From Treponema sp. (GTDB lineage Bacteria; Spirochaetota; Spirochaetia; Treponematales; Breznakiellaceae), in the NCBI GenBank assembly GCA_009787695.1, contig WQSW01000005.1:40668-74618 (forward strand): a stretch of DNA of 33,951 bases, in the 5' to 3' direction. The notes beneath the pieces are model-generated. The model ran no database searches. It was not told the origin of the DNA and worked only from the letters and a program-made list of their open reading frames with translations. Made by a program: the position numbers and the translations under genes. Shown piece by piece: positions 26,164 through 33,951 of the stretch; the first letter of the stretch is position 1, and every line of letters begins with the position of its first letter.

Positions 26164-26732
26164 TGAATACAGAACAAACCGATCAATTGAGCGGGACGCG
26201 CCTTGCTCCGTATATACAGGTTGCCACATGTTTAATAGGTAAATCCCGCGAAGGCGGAGGAAATATGTTCCGCCATCAGCTTGATACCATGTCAATCTTA
26301 ATCGACTACAAATACATAGACTCAGTTTTACTTAAAGCATCTTTAATCCATGATGTACTTGAAGATATTCCTGAGTTTAATCACAATTTATTATTATCAA
26401 TTGATATTGAAAGCCACGCTGTATACAATCTTGTTCTTGAAGTAACACGCCGGCACGGAGAGAAAAAACCTGATTTTCTTACACGCATTATTGAAACAGG
26501 CTCTCAAAAGGCAAAAATATTAAAAGTTGCGGATCGAATTTCAAACATGATCTCTTTAGGATTTGTTAACAATCTTGAATTTGTAGAACGCTATATAAAT
26601 GAAACTGAAAAATATCTTCTTCCTCTTGCAAAAGAAGTTAATTATAATATGCATATAGAATTAAATGATCTTGTAAACTCAAGACGAAAATATTTAGCAG
26701 ATTATCGTAATTTAGGAAATATTACATTATAA
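26163..26732 (+). CDS. MESH1-like HD-domain alarmone hydrolase
   Basis: This 189-residue protein starts at GTG (26163-26165), overlapping the valS stop by one base. It is a stand-alone HD hydrolase like the hydrolase half of SpoT and like MESH1. His38 (FRHQL), His63-Asp64 (LIHD), the Glu67-Asp68 pair and Asp124 with Asn128 (ADRISN) sit at almost the same spacing as the manganese and catalytic residues of human MESH1. It has no synthetase, TGS or ACT domain. It would remove the pyrophosphate of (p)ppGpp. Coupling to valS is notable, since uncharged tRNA triggers alarmone synthesis. A different nucleotide substrate remains possible because MESH1 relatives also act on NADPH. Confidence 0.82.
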   Translation: MNTEQTDQLSGTRLAPYIQVATCLIGKSREGGGNMFRHQLDTMSILIDYKYIDSVLLKASLIHDVLEDIPEFNHNLLLSIDIESHAVYNLVLEVTRRHGEKKPDFLTRIIETGSQKAKILKVADRISNMISLGFVNNLEFVERYINETEKYLLPLAKEVNYNMHIELNDLVNSRRKYLADYRNLGNITL

Positions 26733-26753
26733 TTTTATACTTGGCTGTAATTA

Positions 26754-28700
26754 ATGGAAAATAAAAAAAACGGCAATCAAGATTGCTTGTTGGAAAAAAT
26801 AAAATCCCCTTCAGATATTAAACGATTTTCTATACGTGAATTAAACCAGCTTGCAAATGAAATAAGAGAACAAATTGTAAGGACAGTTGCAAGTAACGGA
26901 GGGCATTTATCTTCCAATTTAGGAGCAGTAGAATTAAGTATCGCATTGCATAGGGTCTTTAACACACCGGATGATAAAATAGTATGGGATGTAGGGCATC
27001 AATGTTATGCGCATAAACTTTTAACAGGACGCCTTTCTTCTTTCGGGCTTCTTCGCAAACAAAACGGGCTTGCAGGATTTCCAAAACAAAGCGAAAACAT
27101 TCACGATGCATTTAATACAGGGCACGCTTCCACTTCCATTTCCGCTTCTCTTGGCTTGCTTGCCGCAGAAATGCTTAAAAACGGCTCTTCAAGTAATTCG
27201 CGCTCCATTGCGGTAATAGGAGACGGCGCGCTTACAGGGGGTCTTTCTTACGAAGCGCTCTCCCATGCAGGGCATTTAGGCTTACCATTAATCGTAATCC
27301 TTAATGACAATAAAATGTCTATTAACCGCAATGTCGGAGGGCTTTCAAAATATTTAAGCCGTCTTTCAATGAAAGCAAGATATCAGAGCTTTAGAAGATC
27401 ATTTGATTCGATGGCAAAAAAAATTCCTTTTGTCGGGGAAGCATTTTTTAATTCAATTGTCAGATTTAAAAGAGCTATTAAAGCTGTTTTTTATAACGAT
27501 AATTTTTTTGTCGATCTTGGATTTGAATATGTAGGACCGATAGGCGGCCACAACATACAGGCGCTTATCGAAGTTTTAACTGATGTGCGTAAATTAAACC
27601 GTCCTGTAGTGGTTCATGTAATTACGCGAAAAGGCAAAGGATTTAATCATGCGGAAAATAACCCCGACAATTATCACGGGGTTTCTTCTTTTTCTGTTGA
27701 TGACGGTATATGCGATAAAAACATACAAGGCAAAAAAAGTTTTACAGAAGCGTTTTCAAATTCAATATTGGAAATTGCAGAAAAAGATGAAAAGGTTATA
27801 GCGATAACTGCCGCGATGAAATCAGGAACAGGTCTTACATCTTTCGCGCAAAAATTCCCGAACCGTTTTTTCGATGTCGGCATTGCGGAAGAACATTCTG
27901 TTACATTTGCCTCAGGTCTTGCATCTTTAAATTTAAAACCTGTTGTCGCTGTCTATTCAACTTTTATCCAGCGTGCAGCCGATCAAATTATTCATGATGC
28001 AGCGCTTCAAAAACTTCCCGTCATTCTTGCTCTTGACAGAGCAGGTTTTGTAAGCGCGGACGGCGAAACCCATCAAGGATTATTTGACATAACAATTTTC
28101 AGAAGCACTCCTAATATGACGATCTTAGCTCCTGCAAGCGAAAACGAACTTAAACTGATGATGAAATATTCTTTGGAAGATGAGTTAACTAAAAAAAGAG
28201 CAGGTCCTGTAATCATCCGTTATCCTAAAACTATATGCCCTGATGAAATATCTTCCTTTTCACTTCCGATTGAATACGGACGCGGAGTTTGGGTATCAAA
28301 AAATAATGAAACAGAAAACACAAACAGGGTCTGCATCGCTTTCACAGGAAGCCTTTATCAGCAAGTAAAAGAAGCTTCAGAATTACTGAAGAAAAACGGA
28401 ATAAATGCAGACTTATACAATTTACGCTTTTTAAAACCTGTCGACGAGGATTACCTTACAGATGTAATGAACAATTACAAACTTATAATCATTGCAGAAG
28501 AGGGAATGAGAGAGGGAGGCTTTTGCGAATACGCCCTCTCCCTTGCTTTAAAGAGAGGCGTAAAAGCAAAAATTGAAGTAATAGCCGCAGAGAGCAGCTT
28601 CCTTGAAGAAGACAAGGCGCTCGGCACAAGAGATGAACTGCTTGCGATTAACGGTCTTGACGGAAGCAGTATTGCAAAAACTCTGCAAGACGCATTATGA
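26754..28700 (+). CDS. dxs: 1-deoxy-D-xylulose-5-phosphate synthase
   Basis: Dxs joins pyruvate and glyceraldehyde 3-phosphate in the first step of the MEP isoprenoid route, using thiamine diphosphate and magnesium. The 648-residue protein shows GHQCYAHKLLTGR (about 81-93), the cofactor motif GDGALTGG through LNDNKMS (about 156-190), DVGIAEEHSVTFASGLA (about 371-387) and a transketolase C-terminal domain. Length fits the family. It follows the alarmone hydrolase by 21 bases and probably shares the valS transcript. No clear ribosome site is visible. Its last 6 bases overlap the 3' end of the convergent minus-strand gene. Confidence 0.97.
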   Translation: MENKKNGNQDCLLEKIKSPSDIKRFSIRELNQLANEIREQIVRTVASNGGHLSSNLGAVELSIALHRVFNTPDDKIVWDVGHQCYAHKLLTGRLSSFGLLRKQNGLAGFPKQSENIHDAFNTGHASTSISASLGLLAAEMLKNGSSSNSRSIAVIGDGALTGGLSYEALSHAGHLGLPLIVILNDNKMSINRNVGGLSKYLSRLSMKARYQSFRRSFDSMAKKIPFVGEAFFNSIVRFKRAIKAVFYNDNFFVDLGFEYVGPIGGHNIQALIEVLTDVRKLNRPVVVHVITRKGKGFNHAENNPDNYHGVSSFSVDDGICDKNIQGKKSFTEAFSNSILEIAEKDEKVIAITAAMKSGTGLTSFAQKFPNRFFDVGIAEEHSVTFASGLASLNLKPVVAVYSTFIQRAADQIIHDAALQKLPVILALDRAGFVSADGETHQGLFDITIFRSTPNMTILAPASENELKLMMKYSLEDELTKKRAGPVIIRYPKTICPDEISSFSLPIEYGRGVWVSKNNETENTNRVCIAFTGSLYQQVKEASELLKKNGINADLYNLRFLKPVDEDYLTDVMNNYKLIIIAEEGMREGGFCEYALSLALKRGVKAKIEVIAAESSFLEEDKALGTRDELLAINGLDGSSIAKTLQDAL

Positions 28701-29972
28701 GTTGCTTATCAAATCAATAACAAAATACTGATCGTTATTTTTTTTATAGAAAAGCGTTATATCCAAAGGAAAGCGAAATACTTCACTTGCGGTGCGCCGC
28801 ACAAAGTGAACTAAAGTTACCCTGCAGGAAAAAGTATCGTCTTCTCGCGGAAAAAATTCAGAAGCATTTACGCTGTCAAACCAATAATCAATATGCGGTG
28901 TATAGAAATAAACCTCCGAAGTGCGGATCATCTGGTAAATACGGGTTCCTGTCTGAAAATATTTTTGCAATTCTCTTATATTGGAATTGTCTGTCATAAA
29001 CTCCGCATATGTTTTAGCGGTTGCAATTGCAAGCTCTGTATACTGCCTTTGAAAATCAGCATCGGAAACAAATTCCTGAACAAAACTGTAATTCCCTGTG
29101 TCTTTTATTACACCTTCTTTTCCGGCGATACTTACAATACTGACATTAGGCGTCTCATTGGAACCATAAAGGATACGGTAGATTTTGCGGTTTAATTTAA
29201 GTCTATTGGTTTCATCTGTTTTGATGCTGTCTTTAATCAGGAAAGAATCGTCAATATTGATTCCGTTTATAGATAATGTAAATGTATCAATGATGTCGGC
29301 TGTTAGTACAGGGATCGCAGAAAATTCATTTAAACTGCTTTCAAAAATTACATCCCTGCTGCGGGAACCTGAGTGCACCTCAACTATCGGTTTAGCAATT
29401 AATCTTGATATCGTATAAATATCATAAGTTCCTGACATGGCGTTTGTAAGACCAGCGCCTGTTTTATTATTATCACCGGCTTTTTTTCCGTTGATTTGCA
29501 CATTACTGCCTGCAGGAACTACAACTTCAAAAGAATCTGTGTTATCAAAAATAGTACTTACATTAGAAAGTTCCCAAATTAAACCAAAAGCACTTTTTCT
29601 CTCTTTCAGTTCAAACTCGGCAAATCCTACACCGTCTGAATAAACAACATATTTTTTAATGCCTTCCGTTTCTTCCGGTATGTTTATAAAATTACGCTCG
29701 CCGCTGCCTGCTCTTTCATTTAAAAAAGCGGTATAATTATTTAAGGTTTCAAATTCTGAAACAGAAGACTTTTCCAGTGCAAAAAGTTTGTTAAACGCAA
29801 ATTCCCTGAAATATTGATTAAAGACAGAAGACGCGACATTTTCCGGTTTGGATTTTTCAAATGTATTAAGACGCTGCCATATAATCACAAGATAACAAAA
29901 GATTAAGGCTGTTAAAACAACCAACGAGATAAAATATACTATTCTGAATTTATTAGTTAATATTGATTTCAT
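28695..29972 (-). CDS. Unknown membrane-anchored protein, NTF2-like C-terminus
   Basis: I do not recognise this 425-residue protein. One hydrophobic helix (about 11-32) anchors it with the bulk outside the inner membrane. Two similar beta segments contain a V-x-I/L-N-G motif (VPAGSNVQINGKKAG near 153-167 and FTLSINGINIDD near 228-239), like small PEGA-type or TcaA-type domains. The C-terminal 110 residues alternate helix and strand and end FYKKNNDQYFVIDL, in the manner of NTF2-like or SnoaL folds. The overall build resembles TcaA/YvbJ envelope proteins, but without their zinc ribbon. It is last in an operon for sugar-lipid or glycan handling and overlaps the NAGPA-like gene by 20 bases, which supports a shared envelope role. 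Confidence 0.75.
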   Translation of the reverse strand: MKSILTNKFRIVYFISLVVLTALIFCYLVIIWQRLNTFEKSKPENVASSVFNQYFREFAFNKLFALEKSSVSEFETLNNYTAFLNERAGSGERNFINIPEETEGIKKYVVYSDGVGFAEFELKERKSAFGLIWELSNVSTIFDNTDSFEVVVPAGSNVQINGKKAGDNNKTGAGLTNAMSGTYDIYTISRLIAKPIVEVHSGSRSRDVIFESSLNEFSAIPVLTADIIDTFTLSINGINIDDSFLIKDSIKTDETNRLKLNRKIYRILYGSNETPNVSIVSIAGKEGVIKDTGNYSFVQEFVSDADFQRQYTELAIATAKTYAEFMTDNSNIRELQKYFQTGTRIYQMIRTSEVYFYTPHIDYWFDSVNASEFFPREDDTFSCRVTLVHFVRRTASEVFRFPLDITLFYKKNNDQYFVIDLISNS

Positions 29973-30969
29973 TTTTCCTTACCATAAAAAATGTCGGTAT
30001 TCTCCTTGGTCCGTAAAGGTTAGAGAAAACATTCACAAGCTCATTATTATAAACTAGAGTGGTCGATGTACCCCCGTCAAGGTTAGATGCATTAACGGCT
30101 CCGTATCTGAGCATAACTTCGATTAAATCGGAGAAGGAAGCCCCTAAACTGTGAGACATACGCCCTTCCACGCACAGTAAAATAACTGATCCGTCCGATC
30201 TCTGACCTATGGCGCTTCTTGGGTTAAGCCCGCCTCCAAGCCCTTTAATTTCCATCGGCTCACCGTTAATGACAAGGGTCGGACCGAAACATAATGCATC
30301 GCGGATCCCCATTTCTCTTGCCATTTTAACAGAAAAATTGCCGACTATCAGTACATCGTTATTATCAAAACCTATAACCGATGAATAGACTGTATTTTCA
30401 TTTCCCCACATCCGCTTCCCTTTTGAAAAAACCAAACCTATGGGGAGATCTCCTACTCCTACGCCGCCCTCATCAGGAAAGCCGCCGCCGTTGATTCCCG
30501 CTATCGCATCATCTCTTCTGACAACTTCCAGTATTCTTAAACCCGGCTGCCCGCTTACAAAATCCGATGAGGTGGAAACATATAACCGAGACGGATCGCG
30601 TATCAGCATTACATAGCCTCTGTATGTTCCGCCGAGTATTTTTTCAATACGGATACCGTCAGGATAATCCGCCCATTCATCATCGGCGCTGCCGGAAACA
30701 TTCGATGTCCGAAATGATATAAGGGAAATATCGGTTATCTCAGCTGATTCTACGACCGAATTGTATTCGACAATTTTGTTTACCATCCCCTTGGTTATAA
30801 ACAGAGCCGGCACAAATTTCAAAGCGCTTGTCTCTAGCATTGATAATGTAAGCATATCTCTTGCAGTCGGACTTGGACCTTTAAATGTGACAAAAAGAGT
30901 CCCCAAAAGAAAGAAAATAACCAGAGCCAATAACGAGAAAAAAACGATTAAAATACGTTTAACTATCAT
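29953..30969 (-). CDS. NAGPA-type phosphodiester glycosidase, membrane-anchored
   Basis: This 338-residue protein has an N-terminal signal anchor (about 4-29) and then a phosphodiester glycosidase domain (pfam NAGPA). Landmarks are AGINGGGFPDEGG (about 157-169), the GPTLVINGEP block near 230, and NLDGGTSTTLVYNN near 294-307. Animal NAGPA removes GlcNAc from a mannose-phosphate diester. Bacterial members cut sugar-phosphodiester bonds in envelope polymers or act on glycolipids. The active domain would face the periplasm. It overlaps the glycosyltransferase gene by 4 bases and the next gene by 20, so it belongs to the same operon. The natural substrate is unknown. Confidence 0.87.
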   Translation of the reverse strand: MIVKRILIVFFSLLALVIFFLLGTLFVTFKGPSPTARDMLTLSMLETSALKFVPALFITKGMVNKIVEYNSVVESAEITDISLISFRTSNVSGSADDEWADYPDGIRIEKILGGTYRGYVMLIRDPSRLYVSTSSDFVSGQPGLRILEVVRRDDAIAGINGGGFPDEGGVGVGDLPIGLVFSKGKRMWGNENTVYSSVIGFDNNDVLIVGNFSVKMAREMGIRDALCFGPTLVINGEPMEIKGLGGGLNPRSAIGQRSDGSVILLCVEGRMSHSLGASFSDLIEVMLRYGAVNASNLDGGTSTTLVYNNELVNVFSNLYGPRRIPTFFMVRKNEININ

Positions 30970-32039
30970 TTAAACACCCACTTTCTTTGAATATAGTAAT
31001 TCATAACAAAAAGACCCATATCTACAGCAATTTTAATCAGAGTGACAAGGAAAGCTGCATTTATATTGAATACATAAGATAAAACGGCTGTAATATTCCC
31101 GGACAGAAGCATAGAAATACCGCATAAAATATAATATTTTAAAGCTGTTTTGAATATACTCTTTCCGGAATATTTGAATACAAAGTTTTTATTAAAAAAG
31201 AAATTAAACAATGAAGAGAGTATGCGGGAAGCAATAGTACTTATAAGAATCACATTCCAGCTGCCGAAAAAAGAATGGCTGCGAAGAAGGTTTAAAAAAA
31301 TATAAAAACATAACAAATCTATTGCAAAGGAAATAAGAGAGCTTTGCGCGTATTTTATAAATTGAAAAATTATTTTTATAGAGTCTCTTACAGGTTTAAA
31401 ATGCGTACTTTTGTTTCCGTCAATATAAACCGTGCTGATGGGAACTTCTTTTAAACTAAATCGTTCTTTCTTTGCTTCAATCAGCATATTTGTTTCATAT
31501 TCAAAACGGTTTCCTGAAACATTTAAAAATGTTTTCAAATATTTTCCCGGTATCGCTCTTAACCCTGTCTGGCAATCTGCAATATCAAGACCGACACTCG
31601 CGCTGAAAAGTTTTGCGGACAGCTTATTGCCTATGCGGCTTTTAAGAGGCACAGACGGTTTATTAAAATCCCTTGCACCTAACACCATAAAACCGCTTTC
31701 TGCCATTTCCTGCGCGCACAGTTTTATATCCTCCGGCAAATGCTGTCCATCATCATCAATTGTGATAATACCGATATTAAGCGGACGGTTTTCCAAAAAA
31801 TATGTCATGCCGGTTTTTAATGCGGCGCCTTTTCCCATATTTTCATTATGATGAAGTACTGTGCAGCCGTTAATCTTTGACACTTCATCAAATATAGAAG
31901 AAGTATCTTCTCTGCTTCCGTCATTAATTACAATGACATCGGAAAACCCTTGATTAATAACACGCTGAATAACAGATATAATTTCCTTACTTGGATTGAA
32001 TGACGGCAATACCACAGATATTTTACTTAGTTGATCCAT
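30966..32039 (-). CDS. Family 2 glycosyltransferase fused to GtrA-like membrane domain
   Basis: Residues 1-220 form a GT2 domain of the dolichol-phosphate-mannose synthase type. It opens with VVLPSFNPSKEII, then VIVINDGSRED, and has the acidic metal-binding ITIDDDGQH (about 94-102). Residues 232-357 contain four membrane helices of a GtrA-like domain. GT2-GtrA fusions put a sugar on a polyprenyl phosphate and help flip it across the membrane. The donor sugar is not readable from sequence. It overlaps the NAGPA-like gene by 4 bases and starts one base after the PIG-L stop, which implies coupled translation. Confidence 0.92.
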   Translation of the reverse strand: MDQLSKISVVLPSFNPSKEIISVIQRVINQGFSDVIVINDGSREDTSSIFDEVSKINGCTVLHHNENMGKGAALKTGMTYFLENRPLNIGIITIDDDGQHLPEDIKLCAQEMAESGFMVLGARDFNKPSVPLKSRIGNKLSAKLFSASVGLDIADCQTGLRAIPGKYLKTFLNVSGNRFEYETNMLIEAKKERFSLKEVPISTVYIDGNKSTHFKPVRDSIKIIFQFIKYAQSSLISFAIDLLCFYIFLNLLRSHSFFGSWNVILISTIASRILSSLFNFFFNKNFVFKYSGKSIFKTALKYYILCGISMLLSGNITAVLSYVFNINAAFLVTLIKIAVDMGLFVMNYYIQRKWVFK

Positions 32040-32040
32040 T

Positions 32041-33117
32041 TTATTCTCTCTTCGATTTCTTCTTTAAAAATAATAACAGCAACAGTACCGCCGCCAAAAC
32101 AATAAAAGCGGGTATCAAAAATTTCAAATACTGCTTCTCCGATTCGATTTTTTCCTGTTCGTCATAAATACTTATAATATCAATGATTTGCTCTTCTTCA
32201 AACTGCTCTTCAATTATATCTTTAATAAGTAAAGTATTTTCAAAAAAATCACCTGCTTCCTGTGAATCGTCTCCGACAAGAGTTCTGTAAAGACCGTATC
32301 TTCCGGGCGTATAAATCCTAATTTGTGTTGAACTTGTAATCGGCGCTTGCTCTGTTCCGTAGACCCATCTGTAAAACCATGTCCAGTGCTGTGATTTATG
32401 GTAAGAAAACCCATGCTGAGAAACTTGAAAAGCGCTCTTGCCGTTAAAAAACACAAGAGGCTCGTTTATTGATAAGACGATCGGGCGCTCCTTCCACAAA
32501 TTAATATAAGTTTTCGGCGTATCCCAAATACCGTATTTTTCAAAAGACTCGCTGTGATAATTTGGGTCGCCTGCTAAGACAACCGCTTTCATCAGTGCAA
32601 CAGAACTAAGTATATGAGTGCCGTGACTATATTCGCCGTTAATGTCATGCCCTACTGCCACCTGAGGTTTAAACCTGCGGATATTCTCTGTACAAAATGC
32701 GATAAAATCATCCTCCGAGACACCCCTGCTCTTATAAACCCGAATCGCTTCTTCAAGGGATTCTGAAAATAAATCAGGGAAGGGTGAAATAACAGGGGAA
32801 TTTGTGATTCCCACCGCCCAAAGTCCGTTTAATAATTCGGTATTGCGGATGGGATTATCGTTGTGGTTTGTCATGTATACAACCTGAGCCTTTATTCCGT
32901 TCGCTATGCAGTACGGCAAAATTCCTGCAAAAAAGAGATGTTCATCGTCGGCATGAGAAGAAAACAGCAGTAAATCCGCTCTTTCCAAAGGGTCATTCCA
33001 TTGCTGCGTTTCTGACGAAATATGTGCATTTTCTTGAGCATAGCCCGAAAAACAGATGAGAAAAAACAACAAAATAGAAAGAGTTTTGCAAACTCTTTTT
33101 GTGCCAAAGAGGTTTAT
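32041..33117 (-). CDS. PIG-L family deacetylase, exported and membrane-anchored
   Basis: PIG-L (LmbE) enzymes remove acetyl groups from N-acetylglucosamine-type sugars with zinc. Here the zinc motif is SSHADDEH and the second ligand block is GEYSHGTH. There is an N-terminal signal peptide (K-R, K, then a hydrophobic run ending GYA) and a C-terminal helix with a basic tail (LLLLLFLKKKSKRE), so the enzyme faces the periplasm. The frame is open up to a TTG at 33189, but that TTG is the -35 box of the promoter. A good AGGAG (33126-33130) points to a start about 8 bases on, where the only codon is ATA (33115-33117). TTG at 33072 or 33069 is the alternative but leaves a very short signal without charge. 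I therefore propose an AUA start. Confidence 0.8.
   Translation of the reverse strand: MNLFGTKRVCKTLSILLFFLICFSGYAQENAHISSETQQWNDPLERADLLLFSSHADDEHLFFAGILPYCIANGIKAQVVYMTNHNDNPIRNTELLNGLWAVGITNSPVISPFPDLFSESLEEAIRVYKSRGVSEDDFIAFCTENIRRFKPQVAVGHDINGEYSHGTHILSSVALMKAVVLAGDPNYHSESFEKYGIWDTPKTYINLWKERPIVLSINEPLVFFNGKSAFQVSQHGFSYHKSQHWTWFYRWVYGTEQAPITSSTQIRIYTPGRYGLYRTLVGDDSQEAGDFFENTLLIKDIIEEQFEEEQIIDIISIYDEQEKIESEKQYLKFLIPAFIVLAAVLLLLLFLKKKSKRE
33087..33104 (-). repeat. 18-base dispersed motif, copy 4
   Basis: The minus strand reads GCACAAAAAGAGTTTGCA, matching copies 1 and 3 at 17 of 18 bases. It lies within the signal-peptide coding region of the PIG-L gene, just after the proposed start. Confidence 0.5.
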
Positions 33118-33160
33118 AAAAATATCTCCTTTAAATGTTTTTATATTAAAAACTAATGAA

Positions 33161-33189
33161 ATATTAAAGTTTTTATAAAAAAATGTCAA
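33161..33189 (-). promoter_or_regulatory. Sigma-70 promoter for the PIG-L/GT2/NAGPA operon
   Basis: On the minus strand a perfect TTGACA (33184-33189) and TAATAT (33161-33166) are 17 bases apart. Transcription should begin near 33154. The leader carries AAAGGAGAT, with AGGAG at 33126-33130. Confidence 0.8.
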
Positions 33190-33208
33190 TAAAACGCTTG
33201 AAATTTAA

Positions 33209-33249
33209 CGAAGCTCGCAAAGGCAAATCTTCCGGTATTTACAATGAAG
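33209..33249 (+). repeat. 41-base repeat, copy B (upstream of cdaA)
   Basis: This matches copy A at 23417-23457 without gaps (30 of 41). It lies upstream of the cdaA promoter, just as copy A lies upstream of the valS promoter. Confidence 0.5.
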
Positions 33250-33256
33250 CTTCCAG

Positions 33257-33285
33257 TTCACCAAGTTTAAAATATATGATATAGT
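33257..33285 (+). promoter_or_regulatory. Candidate promoter for cdaA, near-leaderless
   Basis: TTCACC (33257-33262) and TATAGT (33280-33285) are 17 bases apart. The ATG at 33293 is 8 bases after the -10 box, so the leader would be absent or 1-2 bases. No ribosome site is seen. Confidence 0.45.
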
Positions 33286-33292
33286 AAACTTA

Positions 33293-33951
33293 ATGGCTTT
33301 TTTTCAATGGATATACTCAATTTACGATTTTATCCGCCCTGTTTTGGACGTTGCCCTCCTCGCTTTCATTTTGTACAAAGCATATGAACTCCTTGAAAAA
33401 ACTCAGGCTCTTCCGCTTGTTAAAGGAGCGGGCTTTTTAGTTTTAGTTTACGGTATCGCTTTTCTTTTAAACCTTACAACATTAAGATGGGTTCTTACGC
33501 TTATTGCTCCGGGTCTTTTCATAGCAATTGCAATTGTATTCCAGCCGGAACTTAGAAAAATTATTATGAGGCTTGGGCAAACAGAATTTTTCAGGCGCAG
33601 CGTAACAGCGCAAATCAGTAAACTTGATGCCGTAATAACAGCTGCAGAACTTCTCTCCCAAAGAAGAAGGGGAATGCTTATCGTATTCCCCAGAAAGATC
33701 AATTTAAAAAATATAATAGAGACAGGCACCAGAATAAATGCTGAAATTTCATCTAGTTTAATTATTGCGATTTATGAATTTGACGGACCTCTGCATGACG
33801 GAGCTATGGTTATCCAAAGCGGAAAAATAATTTCTGCAGGATGCTTTCTGCCTCTTTCTGAAAGACAAGATATCAGAAAAAATTTCGGAACACGCCACAG
33901 GGCAAGTCTTGGAATGGCAGAACAATCGGACGCTGTAACATTAATTGTCTC
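33293..33951 (+). CDS. cdaA: Diadenylate cyclase (c-di-AMP synthase), 3' end cut by window
   Basis: From ATG at 33293 the frame stays open for 219 codons to the window edge, so the C-terminus is missing. Hydrophobic helices in the first 90 residues (DVALLAFILYKAYELL, then GAGFLVLVYGIAFLL, then LIAPGLFIAIAIVF) are the three membrane segments of CdaA. The DAC catalytic domain follows, with DGA (169-171, in DGPLHDGAMVI) and RHR (201-203, in GTRHRAS), the two motifs that bind ATP. The enzyme joins two ATP into c-di-AMP, a second messenger for osmotic and cell-wall control. In Firmicutes it is followed by ybbR/cdaR; that position lies beyond this window. It is divergent from the glycan operon. Confidence 0.95.
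   Translation, partial: MAFFQWIYSIYDFIRPVLDVALLAFILYKAYELLEKTQALPLVKGAGFLVLVYGIAFLLNLTTLRWVLTLIAPGLFIAIAIVFQPELRKIIMRLGQTEFFRRSVTAQISKLDAVITAAELLSQRRRGMLIVFPRKINLKNIIETGTRINAEISSSLIIAIYEFDGPLHDGAMVIQSGKIISAGCFLPLSERQDIRKNFGTRHRASLGMAEQSDAVTLIV

Noticed and set aside
33118-33189. TTG at 33189 as start of the PIG-L gene
   Set aside because: This TTG is the first half of a perfect TTGACA -35 box with a -10 box 17 bases away, so it lies upstream of the transcript.
1-33951. tRNA, rRNA, transposase or prophage genes
   Set aside because: I looked for T-loop words, transposase-like proteins and phage modules and found none.

Overview
This window is a dense, low-GC bacterial chromosome segment of about 34 kb. 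It has 22 protein genes, two of them cut by the window edges, and almost no spare DNA; the longest gene-free stretch is about 195 bases. I see no rRNA, tRNA, CRISPR array, transposase or phage gene. The best guess for the organism is a spirochaete, probably a Treponema. Reasons are the base composition, lipoproteins with treponeme-style lipoboxes (LFASC, IFLSC), a GH77 enzyme with a plant DPE2-like insertion, and the general gene mix. No single gene proves this, so the lineage is an inference.

Region 1 (1-8758) is the most unusual part. Two operons diverge from a 194-base AT-rich spacer (5391-5584). Leftward runs a compact accessory Hsp70 set: a GrpE-like protein, a lidless Hsp70, an Hsp70 whose lid is replaced by a von Willebrand A domain, and a J-domain-like protein cut by the window edge. 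Rightward runs a three-gene set resembling Bacillus subtilis YdjI, YdjG and YdjH: an SPFH protein with three tandem zinc ribbons, a zinc-ribbon membrane protein, and a secreted TPM-domain protein. In Bacillus these genes sit with pspA; here a private chaperone machine takes that place. I infer a membrane or envelope proteostasis module and regard it as the best candidate for an undescribed system.

Region 2 (8795-15879, all minus strand) holds two transcription units. The first is malQ followed by an LPP20-like lipoprotein, ending in a strong palindromic terminator. The second is an AAA+ ATPase, a U32/TrhP-type tRNA hydroxylation protein and a YitT-family membrane protein.

Region 3 (16075-21515) holds a LysM lipoprotein, metK overlapping a malate/lactate dehydrogenase-family gene, a metallo-beta-lactamase-fold hydrolase, and a secreted LamG/Fn3 protein. 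A 54-base hairpin element flanked by an 8-base repeat sits just upstream of metK.

Region 4 (21577-28700, plus strand) is housekeeping: uvrC, valS, a MESH1-like alarmone hydrolase coupled to valS by a one-base overlap, and dxs.

Region 5 (28695-33117, minus strand) is an operon of overlapping or near-abutting genes: PIG-L deacetylase, GT2-GtrA glycosyltransferase, NAGPA-type phosphodiester glycosidase, and an unknown membrane-anchored protein. It looks like a lipid-linked sugar or surface glycan pathway. The right edge cuts cdaA, the c-di-AMP synthase.

Two features cut across the regions. An 18-base motif based on GCACAAACAGAGTTTGCA occurs four times, three of them inside coding sequence just after a start codon. 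Several genes (valS, the MBL hydrolase, cdaA) have promoters placed so that their mRNAs should be leaderless or nearly so.
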